Below are positions 43,557 to 50,966 of a stretch of 50,966 nucleotides of DNA, piece by piece. A model generated the notes under the pieces. It was not told the DNA's origin. It did no database searches and saw nothing but the letters and a program-made list of their open reading frames with translations. The stretch is from Cytobacillus eiseniae (GTDB lineage: Bacteria > Bacillota > Bacilli > Bacillales > Cytobacillaceae): NCBI RefSeq assembly GCF_017874625.1, contig NZ_JAGIKZ010000027.1:1-50966 (forward strand). The letters run 5' to 3'. A program made the translations under genes and the position numbers. How positions within the stretch are numbered: the stretch's first letter is position 1; the number at the start of each line of letters is the position of its first letter.

Positions 43557-44126
43557 TTAAATCAAATGTTTCAGCCATACGTGTTGTGGTTCGTGGATCT
43601 GTATTGCATCACTTAACCATCTTCTCTGTTGGGGATTTAGATAATCTTTTACTGTCATAAAGTCTTGATGATCTTTTTCTCTCGTATTCTTCACTTTATA
43701 TAAAAGTACAATTTCTGGATTAAGATATGGAACGCCTTCGCCTGTATAACTACATATTTCCTTAATAGGAGAGGAAATGCTCATATCTCTCCTAAACTTC
43801 CACTTATCACCGTTTGTCTCATTAAGTAGAACTTCCATCTCTTCCTTATTCAATTCATTTAGAACGTGTATTTCATGAATAGGAAGTTCCAGATATTCAC
43901 TTTCCCAAGGATGGAGTTTACCGCTAATGACCTTCTTACATTCCCAATCTTGTAGGTAATCCTTTAATCTTAATTAATCTTTACGAAAAATCGCTATCTC
44001 TATATCCTTATGTATTCTTGATTCTTTACCGATATGAAGATCAATTGCCCAACCACCTGCAATAAACCAACTCCAGTTAAAGTTTTCCATCAGTTTATTG
44101 ATTCTTCTACACTGTTCAAATGACAT
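43557..44126 (-). pseudogene. Aminoglycoside nucleotidyltransferase-like gene with one nonsense codon
   Basis: A frame of 190 codons from ATG 44126 (behind AAGGGGGAT) to the stop at 43557, broken by a single in-frame TAA at 43976-43974. The N-part has the ANT(2'')-like motif FIAGGWAIDLHIGKESRIHKDIEIAIF. The C-part continues in the same frame (LRLKDYLQDWECKKVISGKL ... QHVWLKHLI). A CAA-to-TAA change would explain the break. Such proteins adenylylate antibiotics or are uncharacterised relatives. Likely inactive; a sequencing error is possible. Confidence 0.8.
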
Positions 44127-44229
44127 AGCATCCCCCTTAGTAATCCTTAATTTCAATAAACACGCTTGTGTTTTTGTTTTCCGAACAACACCATTAAAAC
44201 TTCCCATATTCTTTTGTAAACTATGATTT

Positions 44230-45018
44230 CTATACCGTTGCCCGAACTAAATAACGTTGAAACGTAATGGGTAATCCTTCGCTCACTGCATTTTGCTCAA
44301 ATATCGTACTGATATGTTGCAAATTTTCACCACTTAACAAATTAAATACAGTTTGTTTTTGACCAAAACAAAGTAGTTTTAATACATCAGTAGGTGATTG
44401 TAAATACTCAGTATTATTGACTATTTCAATGTCTATGTGGGACAACTTACTTTTTACCAGTCTTTGCTTTATTAAATCTAAGGTATTCCCTTTATTTTGT
44501 TTGAAGAGGTTGGGGAATAAATGAGGTAACTCCTTACCAGAATCATCTCCTGGATGAAGTCCAAGTATTTTCCCACCTTTTTTAACGACATTACTTAGCA
44601 AGAGATATGCAGATGTGGGGCCTTTACGAATATATGCACAATCAAATTCATCTTGTGTGAAAGGCAGTCCACTTTTTGAATTACCGACAACAAATGACAC
44701 ATTCATCTTTTTATTCTGATTTCCGCTTTCTACAAAACTATCAGTAACGTCAAAGCCAACAACCTTTTTTGCTAATGAACTACACAGTATAGCAAATTCT
44801 CCGTGTCCACATCCAACATCTAACACTTTTTTGTTCTGAATCATACTAAACACTTCTTCATCAAATAAAGATTCTCCATTGGGCTTCGATAATAATGAAT
44901 TCCAAGGATATTGGTATTTTCCAGAAAGTTCACCAAGTTGTTTATACCAATCTATAGAATGGGGTTCCAACCAGTCAGGATGATTGGATGGATCAAGTAA
45001 TTCAAAGTTTAGTTTCAA
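44230..45018 (-). CDS. Class I SAM-dependent methyltransferase
   Basis: A 262-residue protein. Motif I is KVLDVGCGHGEFAILCSS, followed by GFDVTDSFVE and a Tyr/Arg-rich acceptor region. TTG at 45018 is chosen, with AAAGGAG 8 nt upstream; a GTG at 45027 overlaps that site. Substrate unknown. It lies within the tRNA-flanked island. Confidence 0.8.
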   Translation of the reverse strand: MKLNFELLDPSNHPDWLEPHSIDWYKQLGELSGKYQYPWNSLLSKPNGESLFDEEVFSMIQNKKVLDVGCGHGEFAILCSSLAKKVVGFDVTDSFVESGNQNKKMNVSFVVGNSKSGLPFTQDEFDCAYIRKGPTSAYLLLSNVVKKGGKILGLHPGDDSGKELPHLFPNLFKQNKGNTLDLIKQRLVKSKLSHIDIEIVNNTEYLQSPTDVLKLLCFGQKQTVFNLLSGENLQHISTIFEQNAVSEGLPITFQRYLVRATV

Positions 45019-45063
45019 GCTCTCCACTCCTTTAGTTCTGTAATTAGTACAAAATCCTTAGGT

Positions 45064-45672
45064 TTATTCCCATATTCTCTTAACATGTACGAGCTTTTTA
45101 CCATCGAATGATAGTTTATAAATGTCAGGCATTTCAAGTTCCTTCCAAAATCCGAATCCATATTTCCTGTCGAAATGATTCATAATTAAGACCATAATGT
45201 TACCATGAGTACCGATTACTACGTTTTTGCCTGGATAATTTTCTAATACTTGTAAAGTCGCATAAACACCTCTTTTTTGAGCTGTCTTATTTGATTCTCC
45301 ACCTTCCCATGAAAAATTATCATCCTTCCAAACTTTAGTAATAGCGGCTGTAAAATCTTTAACAGGGTTTTCCGCCAAAAGGCGTTCTTTAAAATCATCC
45401 ACTAACACAATCTCTTTATTTAAGTATTTGGCCATTCCTTCAACCGTTTGAATTGCACGTCTATAAGGACTTGAAAAGACAATATCAATATTTTCTTTTT
45501 TCAGCAAATTTGTTACAGTATTTGCGTCAGTAAAGCCACGGTCAGACAACGGTCTTCCTGCTTCGTCTGGTGTATATGTAGAATGAGCATGTCTAACAAA
45601 GTACAAATTGGTCAACAAACTTCCCACGCTCCTATTCATATTGGCAATAATAGAAATGAATAAAGTTCTCAT
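45064..45672 (-). CDS. Histidine phosphatase family protein, island copy
   Basis: A 202-residue phosphatase with NLYFVRHAHSTYTPDE (phospho-His motif), SPYRRAIQTVEG and GTHGNIMVLIM. Related to the chromosomal gene at 29821-30366. The true start may be a TTG about 19 codons further in (LLTNLYFVRH), which has AGGAGCGTGG upstream; the ATG at 45672 has AAGGAGATC 13 nt away. Function unknown. Confidence 0.8.
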   Translation of the reverse strand: MRTLFISIIANMNRSVGSLLTNLYFVRHAHSTYTPDEAGRPLSDRGFTDANTVTNLLKKENIDIVFSSPYRRAIQTVEGMAKYLNKEIVLVDDFKERLLAENPVKDFTAAITKVWKDDNFSWEGGESNKTAQKRGVYATLQVLENYPGKNVVIGTHGNIMVLIMNHFDRKYGFGFWKELEMPDIYKLSFDGKKLVHVKRIWE

Positions 45673-45723
45673 GAGGATGATTGATCTCCTTACAATTTTA
45701 CCTAAACTTCAAAAAGTGAATAT

Positions 45724-45811
45724 GAAAAAAGACATATTCCAAAAAATGAAATATGCCTTTTGCTTATGATCCGAGAGGGATTCGAACCCCCGACCCCATC
45801 CCTGTCAAGGA
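45724..45811 (-). repeat. Right 88-bp direct repeat (intact tRNA side)
   Basis: It covers the 3' part of tRNA-Val and its terminator. On the minus strand GGCATATT pairs with AATATGTC, followed by TTTTTT. The partner repeat is at 43316-43403. Confidence 0.85.
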
Positions 45812-45838
45812 TGTATTCTCCCACTGAACTATCGGATC
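45767..45838 (-). tRNA. tRNA-Val (anticodon GAC)
   Basis: A 72-nt cloverleaf: acceptor GATCCGA/TCGGATC with discriminator A; D arm GTTC/GAAT; anticodon stem CATCC/GGATG with loop TTGACAG (anticodon GAC); T arm GGGGG-TTCGAAT-CCCTC. The 3' CCA is not encoded. Confidence 0.88.
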
Positions 45839-45870
45839 AGATTATACAATTTCTCTACCCTATCATCACT

Positions 45871-45897
45871 GTACTCTACTGCTAAACTACCAGATCC
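45871..45897 (-). pseudogene. Possible tRNA 5'-half remnant
   Basis: On the minus strand GGATCTGGTAGTTTAGCAGT continuing AGAGTAC looks like the acceptor and D arm of a tRNA. The anticodon and T arms do not follow. It lies 32 bp upstream of tRNA-Val. Weak. Confidence 0.4.
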
Positions 45898-46145
45898 TTG
45901 AGTAGATATACATATAATTATATAAAAAATAAAGAAAAAGTCAATAATTGGTGCTTCATTAAATATAAAATCTTAAGGTACACTCGCTTTACAGCTATTT
46001 TTGCCAATGCTCATTGTCATTCTGATAACATTAAAATAGCTTTCATTACAGTCATAATGGATAAAAGTACTTCATTACAGATTATCCAACCTTATACAAA
46101 GATTCCAATTTCATTTTAACACCTTATCGAATGCTACTTCATTTT
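45898..46145. other. Intergenic region
   Basis: No gene with a ribosome binding site is seen between the tRNA region and the TRAP operon terminator. Nothing else is recognised. Confidence 0.5.
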
Positions 46146-46183
46146 AAAAAAAGTAGCCTAAATCAATTACGATTTAAGCTACT
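46146..46183 (-). terminator. Terminator of the TRAP operon
   Basis: AGTAGC(C)TAAATC pairs with GATTTA(A)GCTACT, followed on the minus strand by TTTTTTT. Confidence 0.85.
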
Positions 46184-46215
46184 ATCTACTTTCCTCTTAC
46201 TTACTATCACTTTAG

Positions 46216-48174
46216 TTAGGCTGCTTGTGGTTTTACAGTATTATTACGTTTAAAGACATATTGCAGAACGACTAAGAGAATAAATATGGCTAAGCCAACA
46301 ATATCTGAAATTCCTTCTGGATAAATGAGCAATAATCCCCCAATTATACCTAATATCCGCTCTATCCATGTTAGTTTGCGCAACCAGAAGCCGATTACAC
46401 CCGCACCAATAGCCATCATTCCAGAAATGGCCGTGAATACAACCCAAATTAAGTAATACCAAGTTGTATCAATCATTAATAGCTCTGGTGAGAGAACAAA
46501 CATATATGGAATAATAAATGCACCTATCGCTAGCTTGGATGCATTTACTCCTGTTTTAATTGGGTCTCCACCAGACACTCCTGCTGCTGCAAACGCGGCA
46601 AGCGCAACTGGAGGGGTAATATCTGCCACAATACCGAAGTAGAATACGAATAAATGAGCTGATAAATCTGGTACTCCTAATAGTATAATAGCAGGTGCGG
46701 CAATCGTTGAAGTAATAACATAGTTTGCTGTTGTTGGTGAACCCATGCCAAGGATAATAGCTGCGACCATTGTCAGCATCAGAGTTGGAATTAATAAGCC
46801 ACCGGACAGATCAAGCAGTCCATTTGCCATCTTCAACCCTAAGCCTGTTTTCACAACAACACCAACGATGATTCCAGCGGCAGCCGTTGCCGCAGCAACT
46901 CCTAGTGCTGTTCGGGCACCATCCACTAGTGCATCAATGAAATCTCTGAAATTGATTCTTGTTTCCTTACTAATCGCACTAACGACGATCGTAATCACAA
47001 TCGATAATAAAGCAGCGCGAATGACACTCATTCCACTCATCAATAAGAAAATTACCGCAAGAATTGGAAGAAGTAAATAGATTTTCTTTAATACTTCTTT
47101 CTTGTTCGGCATTTCTTCATCTTTTAATCCTCGTAAACCGAGACGCTTTGCTTCAAAGTGAGTCATAATCCAGACACCTGAAAAATAGAGCAATGCAGGG
47201 ATCGCTGCTGCTTTGGCAATTTCCCAATAAGTAATGCCTCCGCCAATGAACTCAACCATTAGGAAGGCTGCTGCTCCCATAACAGGAGGCATAATTTGTC
47301 CACCAGTTGAGGCAGTTGCTTCAACGGCTCCAGCAAACTCCTTCTTATAGCCAAGCTTTTTCATCATTGGGATGGTAAAAGAACCGGAAGTGACTACATT
47401 TGCTACTGAGCTTCCGCTAATCGTACCTTGTAAAGCACTTGAGAAAATAGCCACCTTTGCCGGACCTCCTGTTGCTTTCCCAGCAATTGAAACAGCTAGA
47501 TCATTAAAGTATTGACCAACCCCTGTTTTTACAAGGAAAGACCCAAATAGCAGGAATAAGAAGATGAATGTTGAGGATACACCTAAGGGAGTACCCAAAA
47601 TTCCTTCTGTTGTAAAGAACATTGTTTGTACTAGCCGTTCAAGGTCAAGACCTCTATGAGCTAAAAAGCTTGGCATATAAGGGCCAAAAAGAGCATATAA
47701 CAAAAATACAATGGCAATAATTGTGATTGGTAACCCAACCGCTCGTCGTGTTGCTTCAAGCACCAATAATACCGCTAAAAGTCCAACCAAAAAATCAATT
47801 TCTGTTAGCCGTCCCGCTCTCATGACGATCTCGTCTATAAATAAGGGCCAGTATGCACCTACTGCTACGCCAAGAATAGCAAGGATTATATCGTACCATG
47901 CGACTTTATGCTTGCGCCCCTTATCTTTTTTCCTAGCAGGAAATAAAAGAAAAATAAGTGCTAAGGCAAATCCCAAATGAACAGAACGCTGTAGCTGCGC
48001 TGTTAGCATTCCAAATACACCCGTATATAGATGGAATAAAGAGAATGATAACAAACCGAAAAAAACAATCCAACCGATTATCCCTTTTAATTTTCTTGTT
48101 CCTGCTTCTGGGTCATACTTCTCCAATATTTTCTGCTGTTCTTCAAGAGATAATGTTTCCTCCGAATTACTCAA
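46216..48174 (-). CDS. TRAP transporter fused permease (TAXI type)
   Basis: A 652-residue protein with ~16 membrane segments, fusing the DctQ-like and DctM-like subunits as in TAXI-TRAP systems. Landmarks are GTISGSSVANVVTSGSFTIP, TGGQIMPPVMGAAAFLM and GMGSPTTANYV. It imports carboxylates or amino acids using an ion gradient, with the binding protein at 48809. The start is TTG at 48174 (GGAGTG 7 nt upstream), overlapping the previous gene by 8 bases. Confidence 0.92.
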   Translation of the reverse strand: MSNSEETLSLEEQQKILEKYDPEAGTRKLKGIIGWIVFFGLLSFSLFHLYTGVFGMLTAQLQRSVHLGFALALIFLLFPARKKDKGRKHKVAWYDIILAILGVAVGAYWPLFIDEIVMRAGRLTEIDFLVGLLAVLLVLEATRRAVGLPITIIAIVFLLYALFGPYMPSFLAHRGLDLERLVQTMFFTTEGILGTPLGVSSTFIFLFLLFGSFLVKTGVGQYFNDLAVSIAGKATGGPAKVAIFSSALQGTISGSSVANVVTSGSFTIPMMKKLGYKKEFAGAVEATASTGGQIMPPVMGAAAFLMVEFIGGGITYWEIAKAAAIPALLYFSGVWIMTHFEAKRLGLRGLKDEEMPNKKEVLKKIYLLLPILAVIFLLMSGMSVIRAALLSIVITIVVSAISKETRINFRDFIDALVDGARTALGVAAATAAAGIIVGVVVKTGLGLKMANGLLDLSGGLLIPTLMLTMVAAIILGMGSPTTANYVITSTIAAPAIILLGVPDLSAHLFVFYFGIVADITPPVALAAFAAAGVSGGDPIKTGVNASKLAIGAFIIPYMFVLSPELLMIDTTWYYLIWVVFTAISGMMAIGAGVIGFWLRKLTWIERILGIIGGLLLIYPEGISDIVGLAIFILLVVLQYVFKRNNTVKPQAA

Positions 48175-48694
48175 GGATGTTCACTCCTTTCAATTGTTCA
48201 AAAACACTTATTTTGTCTATCTTTATGCGCAGCAACGTTCCGGGTTCTATATACCTAGAAAGAGGATATTCAAGTTCCTTATAAATTAACGTGTGATTTG
48301 CTCTCACTTTCCCTAATCTAAGATCAAATAAAGGAAAAATGCGATTCATGTTTTTTATAAAATATTTGCCGTCTTTATGCTCAAATATTTCACCTTCTGA
48401 AGCATTTTCCGGCATTCCAATTGCAAAATCTTCGTACATCAGTTCATATTGCTTGATCTGTTTGTCCTTCGTTACAAGATAGCTTTCGATTACATCTGAT
48501 CGATGGATAGAATGTAAATATTTAATTTTGAACTGCTCATCCTTATGTATCGGAATATAGGCGAGCACCTTACCAGTATGTTGATATTGAAAAACCAGTG
48601 CTTGCTTTAAGGGAATGAAAAACAGAAATACGATGGATATGAGAATGAGGGAAACCAGGATAAGCATTTTTCTATCTGGCTTTTTTTCTTTCAT
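48167..48694 (-). CDS. DUF1850 protein of the TAXI-TRAP operon
   Basis: A 175-residue protein with one N-terminal membrane span (MLILVSLILISIVFLFFIPL) and an extracytoplasmic domain with YLHSIHRSDVIESYLV, typical of DUF1850. These genes accompany TAXI-TRAP transporters; role unknown. It lies between binding protein and permease and overlaps the permease start. Confidence 0.87.
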   Translation of the reverse strand: MKEKKPDRKMLILVSLILISIVFLFFIPLKQALVFQYQHTGKVLAYIPIHKDEQFKIKYLHSIHRSDVIESYLVTKDKQIKQYELMYEDFAIGMPENASEGEIFEHKDGKYFIKNMNRIFPLFDLRLGKVRANHTLIYKELEYPLSRYIEPGTLLRIKIDKISVFEQLKGVNILE

Positions 48695-48742
48695 GTAAAC
48701 CCCACCTAATCAACGTTCAGGAAAATGCTTTAAAGATATAAT

Positions 48743-48782
48743 GACCGGCATAAAAACCTTTAATATGGTTTTATAGCCGGTC
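48743..48782 (-). other. Stable hairpin between TAXI binding protein and DUF1850 genes
   Basis: GACCGGC-TATAAAACC pairs with its complement; there is no T-run on the minus strand. It could protect the binding-protein mRNA end or attenuate the downstream genes, giving more binding protein than permease. Confidence 0.65.
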
Positions 48783-48808
48783 AAGTTATCTCCTAATGAA
48801 TGTATGGT

Positions 48809-49810
48809 TTACTTAGGAGATATGCCTTTTTCATCATAGTACTTTTGTGCGCCAGGATGAATGTCAATTCCCACACCATTCACAGCATTTTCCGCACTAA
48901 TTAATTTACCTTTTGCATGTGCCACTTGATCTAAATTTTCAAAGATTGCTTTCGTCACTTCATAAACTACGTCTTCAGAGAGATCATTCGTAACAACAAG
49001 CATCGCTTGAACGGCTACAGTTGTCACAGCATCCGCAAGACCATATGTGCCAGCAGGAACTTCATCCTTCACATAATATGGATATTTCTCGATTAAAGCA
49101 TCAATTTTATCTTGTGCAATTGGGATAATAACGACATCTTCCGTTGCAGAAAGACCTTCTACAGCACCTGTAGGCGTTCCAGCTGTAACGAATGCAGCAT
49201 CAATTGTACCATCTTGAATACCAGCAGTTGACTCATCAAAGGAAAGATCCTGTTTGTTAATATCATCAAAAGTCATGCCATGCATTTCAAGAATTTGTTC
49301 TGCATTTGGGTTCGTTCCAGAACCAGGGGCACCGACAGAAACCTTCTTGCCTTTTAAATCTTCTACAGTTTTAATCCCAGATTTAGTTGTTGTAACGATT
49401 TGGATTGTTTCAGGATACAGTGTGCCAATCGCACTTACGTTATCAACGGCTGCACCTTCAAACATTAATTTGCCTTCTTTCGCATAAGAAGCAATGTCTG
49501 TTTGCGAGAAAGCGATTTCAGCATTGCCATCTTTCAGCGTATTCATATTCTCAGCAGAAGCACCAGAACTTTCAGCAGTCGTCTGAATTCCAGTCTCATC
49601 AGAAATAATGTTAGCAAATGCACCACCAAGCGGATAATATGTACCACCAGTTCCACCTGTCAAAATACTCATAAATTTCGGCTTTTCTGTTCCAGCTGTG
49701 TTATCGTCGTCCTTTTCACCTGAAGTTTCAGAACCTCCACTACAAGCTGCTAGAAACATCGAGAATGCTAGAAGGAAAGCAGTCAGTAAAAATATGCTTC
49801 TCTTTTTCAA
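48809..49810 (-). CDS. TAXI family TRAP solute-binding lipoprotein
   Basis: A 333-residue lipoprotein: signal peptide with lipobox MFLAACSGG (Cys23), then the TAXI domain (SILTGGTGGTYYPLGGAFANI; GAPGSGTNPNAEQIL). It captures a small organic acid or glutamate-like ligand outside the cell for the fused permease. The start is TTG at 49810 with GGGGGA upstream. It is first in the operon. Confidence 0.93.
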   Translation of the reverse strand: MKKRSIFLLTAFLLAFSMFLAACSGGSETSGEKDDDNTAGTEKPKFMSILTGGTGGTYYPLGGAFANIISDETGIQTTAESSGASAENMNTLKDGNAEIAFSQTDIASYAKEGKLMFEGAAVDNVSAIGTLYPETIQIVTTTKSGIKTVEDLKGKKVSVGAPGSGTNPNAEQILEMHGMTFDDINKQDLSFDESTAGIQDGTIDAAFVTAGTPTGAVEGLSATEDVVIIPIAQDKIDALIEKYPYYVKDEVPAGTYGLADAVTTVAVQAMLVVTNDLSEDVVYEVTKAIFENLDQVAHAKGKLISAENAVNGVGIDIHPGAQKYYDEKGISPK

Positions 49811-50118
49811 TTATTTTGTCCCCCTTTTCGAATTGTTTGTTTATTCAAAATATAGTTTAACATAAAAATTAGGAAAATTGTAAAAAATAAGTCTGCTTAT
49901 AATGAAAACAGATTACTAGTTCTCATCATAGGAAATTATGATAAGAAATTTTTATTAACTTGCATGTTCTCCAAAAAAATATCCATATTATACATATATG
50001 TTTAATAGCATGAATCAATTATTTCTTAAATTTTTTCAAACATGTTAAAAGCTTTTCCACCAAACTTATGTTAAAATATCATGCAAAGCTTACATAACAT
50101 CAAATGGAGGAATCATCT
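49811..50118. other. Divergent intergenic region, 308 bp
   Basis: Strongly AT-rich, holding the promoters of the TAXI operon and the esterase gene. No gene or clear operator is seen. Confidence 0.45.
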
Positions 50119-50844
50119 ATGCAAGAAACTAGAGGAACCATTAAAGATATGACTATATCAAGTAAGGAATTAGGCGAGGACATCGAACTGCTTGTATACT
50201 TGCCTGCAACTTATACTCCTTTATATAAGTATCACATGCTAATTGTCCCAGACGGCAGAGATTATTTTCAACTAGGGAGAATTGGCCGTACAACAGATGA
50301 ATTACTAAAAAACAGAGAAATTGAAAATATTATTATTGTTGGGATTCCTTATAAAAATGTAGAGGATCGCTGGAAGAAGTATCATCCAAAAGGAGAACAA
50401 AATCATGCCTACATCCGATTTTTAGCTCATGAGCTCGTTCCATTTTTAGATCAGGAATTTCCAACCTATCAAATGGGAATGGGCCGTGCACTATTAGGAG
50501 ACTCACTTGCAGCAACCGTCTCATTAATGGCTGCATCTGAATATCCTCATACATTCGGTAAAGTTTTACTTCAATCTCCGATGGTGGATGAGAATGTATT
50601 ACATGCGGTTAAAGAAATCAATCAGCCTCATCTAACAAGTGTTTATCATGTAATTGGTAAAGAGGAAACCAATGTTCAAACAACAAAAAATGAAGAGAAA
50701 GATTTTCTCACTCCAAATAGAGAACTTTCAAAACTATTTACAGAAAAGGGCTTTCCCTATTTCTATGATGAATTTGATGGAGACCATACATGGACCCATT
50801 GGCAACCAGATTTAAAAAGAGCATTAAAACAAATGTTTTCATAA
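50119..50844 (+). CDS. Esterase-family alpha/beta hydrolase (YjcH-like)
   Basis: A 241-residue protein of the enterochelin-esterase/esterase D group. The nucleophile Ser129 is in LLGDSLAATVS; the C-terminal His is in DGDHTWTHW. Close in length to B. subtilis YjcH. Substrate unknown. The ATG at 50119 has GGAGGAATC upstream; the ATG at 50104 overlaps the site and is not used. Confidence 0.87.
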   Translation: MQETRGTIKDMTISSKELGEDIELLVYLPATYTPLYKYHMLIVPDGRDYFQLGRIGRTTDELLKNREIENIIIVGIPYKNVEDRWKKYHPKGEQNHAYIRFLAHELVPFLDQEFPTYQMGMGRALLGDSLAATVSLMAASEYPHTFGKVLLQSPMVDENVLHAVKEINQPHLTSVYHVIGKEETNVQTTKNEEKDFLTPNRELSKLFTEKGFPYFYDEFDGDHTWTHWQPDLKRALKQMFS

Positions 50845-50878
50845 TCCTTTCACAGAAAAATAGTTCTCAGAAATCAAA

Positions 50879-50966
50879 ACCACCAGTGTGAACTGGTGGT
50901 TTGCTCTGCGGCTGAAAGCCTCTCTTACCGGCCTTGGCCTTAAAGGCCCACTGAAAGGGTTTCCCT
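50879..50966. other. Hairpin-rich stretch at the window end, possible IS end
   Basis: A perfect 9-bp stem (ACCACCAGT/ACTGGTGGT) is followed by TTTGCTCTGCGGCTGAAAGC and by GGCCTT...AAAGGCC foldback. It ends the esterase gene and looks like the structured end of an IS200/IS605-type element from memory. The window stops before anything can confirm this. Confidence 0.35.

Noticed and set aside
46745..48284. Plus-strand open frames opposite the TRAP permease
   Set aside because: Antisense shadows of a hydrophobic gene; no start sites.

Overview
The window (about 51 kb, AT-rich) comes from an aerobic, endospore-forming member of the Bacillaceae. The markers are an alpha/beta-type SASP, SleB/CwlJ-type LysM hydrolase, spore transglutaminase Tgl, two YjcZ-type mini-proteins, the YuaF/FloT pair, the yjlC-ndh operon, ctaA and Bacillus-style Shine-Dalgarno sequences. 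I do not assign a species.

Layout. 0.1-0.7 kb: spore/cell-wall hydrolase. 1.0-4.8 kb: TPP riboswitch plus terminator, then a thiamin-precursor uptake operon (thiY, thiamin-binding small protein, thiX, thiZ, TatD-type hydrolase). 4.8-9.5 kb: YjcZ-type mini-genes, flotillin and NfeD, a MIP18-type Fe-S factor, tgl, a small HTH gene and a SASP. 9.7-15.4 kb: membrane protein, pepT, yjlC-ndh behind a Rex-like site, ctaA, a methyltransferase. 15.4-15.7 kb: 52-bp tandem repeats. 15.8-31 kb: transporters, phosphodiesterase, azoreductase, SDR, ABC exporter, acyl-CoA-dehydrogenase-like flavoprotein, CBS protein, acetyltransferases, S66 peptidase, cytidine deaminase, with several interspersed repeats. 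31-36.3 kb: second type II NADH dehydrogenase (also behind a Rex-like site), TetR regulator, and a CoxG-like/KstD-like/SDR catabolic group. 36.6-43.3 kb: a metal and redox block (orphan nitrite/sulfite-reductase-like protein, copA, copZ, csoR, TehB-like methyltransferase, TlpA-like oxidoreductase). 43.3-45.8 kb: small island between 88-bp repeats derived from tRNA-Val. 46.2-49.8 kb: TAXI-type TRAP transporter. 50.1-50.8 kb: YjcH-like esterase, then a hairpin-rich stretch cut by the window end.

Main discovery. Two short genes in the redox block are broken by in-frame UGA codons and so look like non-coding gaps. The first (41329-41616) is a HesB-like protein with UGA in its GIG-U-GGP motif, followed at 26 nt by an 8-bp hairpin with a GGA loop. 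The second (42775-42951) is a 58-residue single-span membrane protein with two UGAs; the second UGA is followed at 23 nt by a 9-bp hairpin with a GGU loop. Both hairpins fit the bacterial SECIS pattern. The HesB gene, and the promoter region of the small gene, carry ATACCC-N4-GGGTAT-like palindromes related to but spaced differently from the CsoR-type boxes of the adjacent copper genes. I infer a regulated thiol/selenol redox locus. HesB-like selenoproteins are a known family; the small membrane protein is one I do not recognise.

Second discovery. A non-autonomous transposable element family (MITE) is present in three copies (311, 246 and 66 bp). Each is flanked by a different perfect 8-bp target duplication, and the 66-bp copy looks like an internal deletion between short direct repeats.
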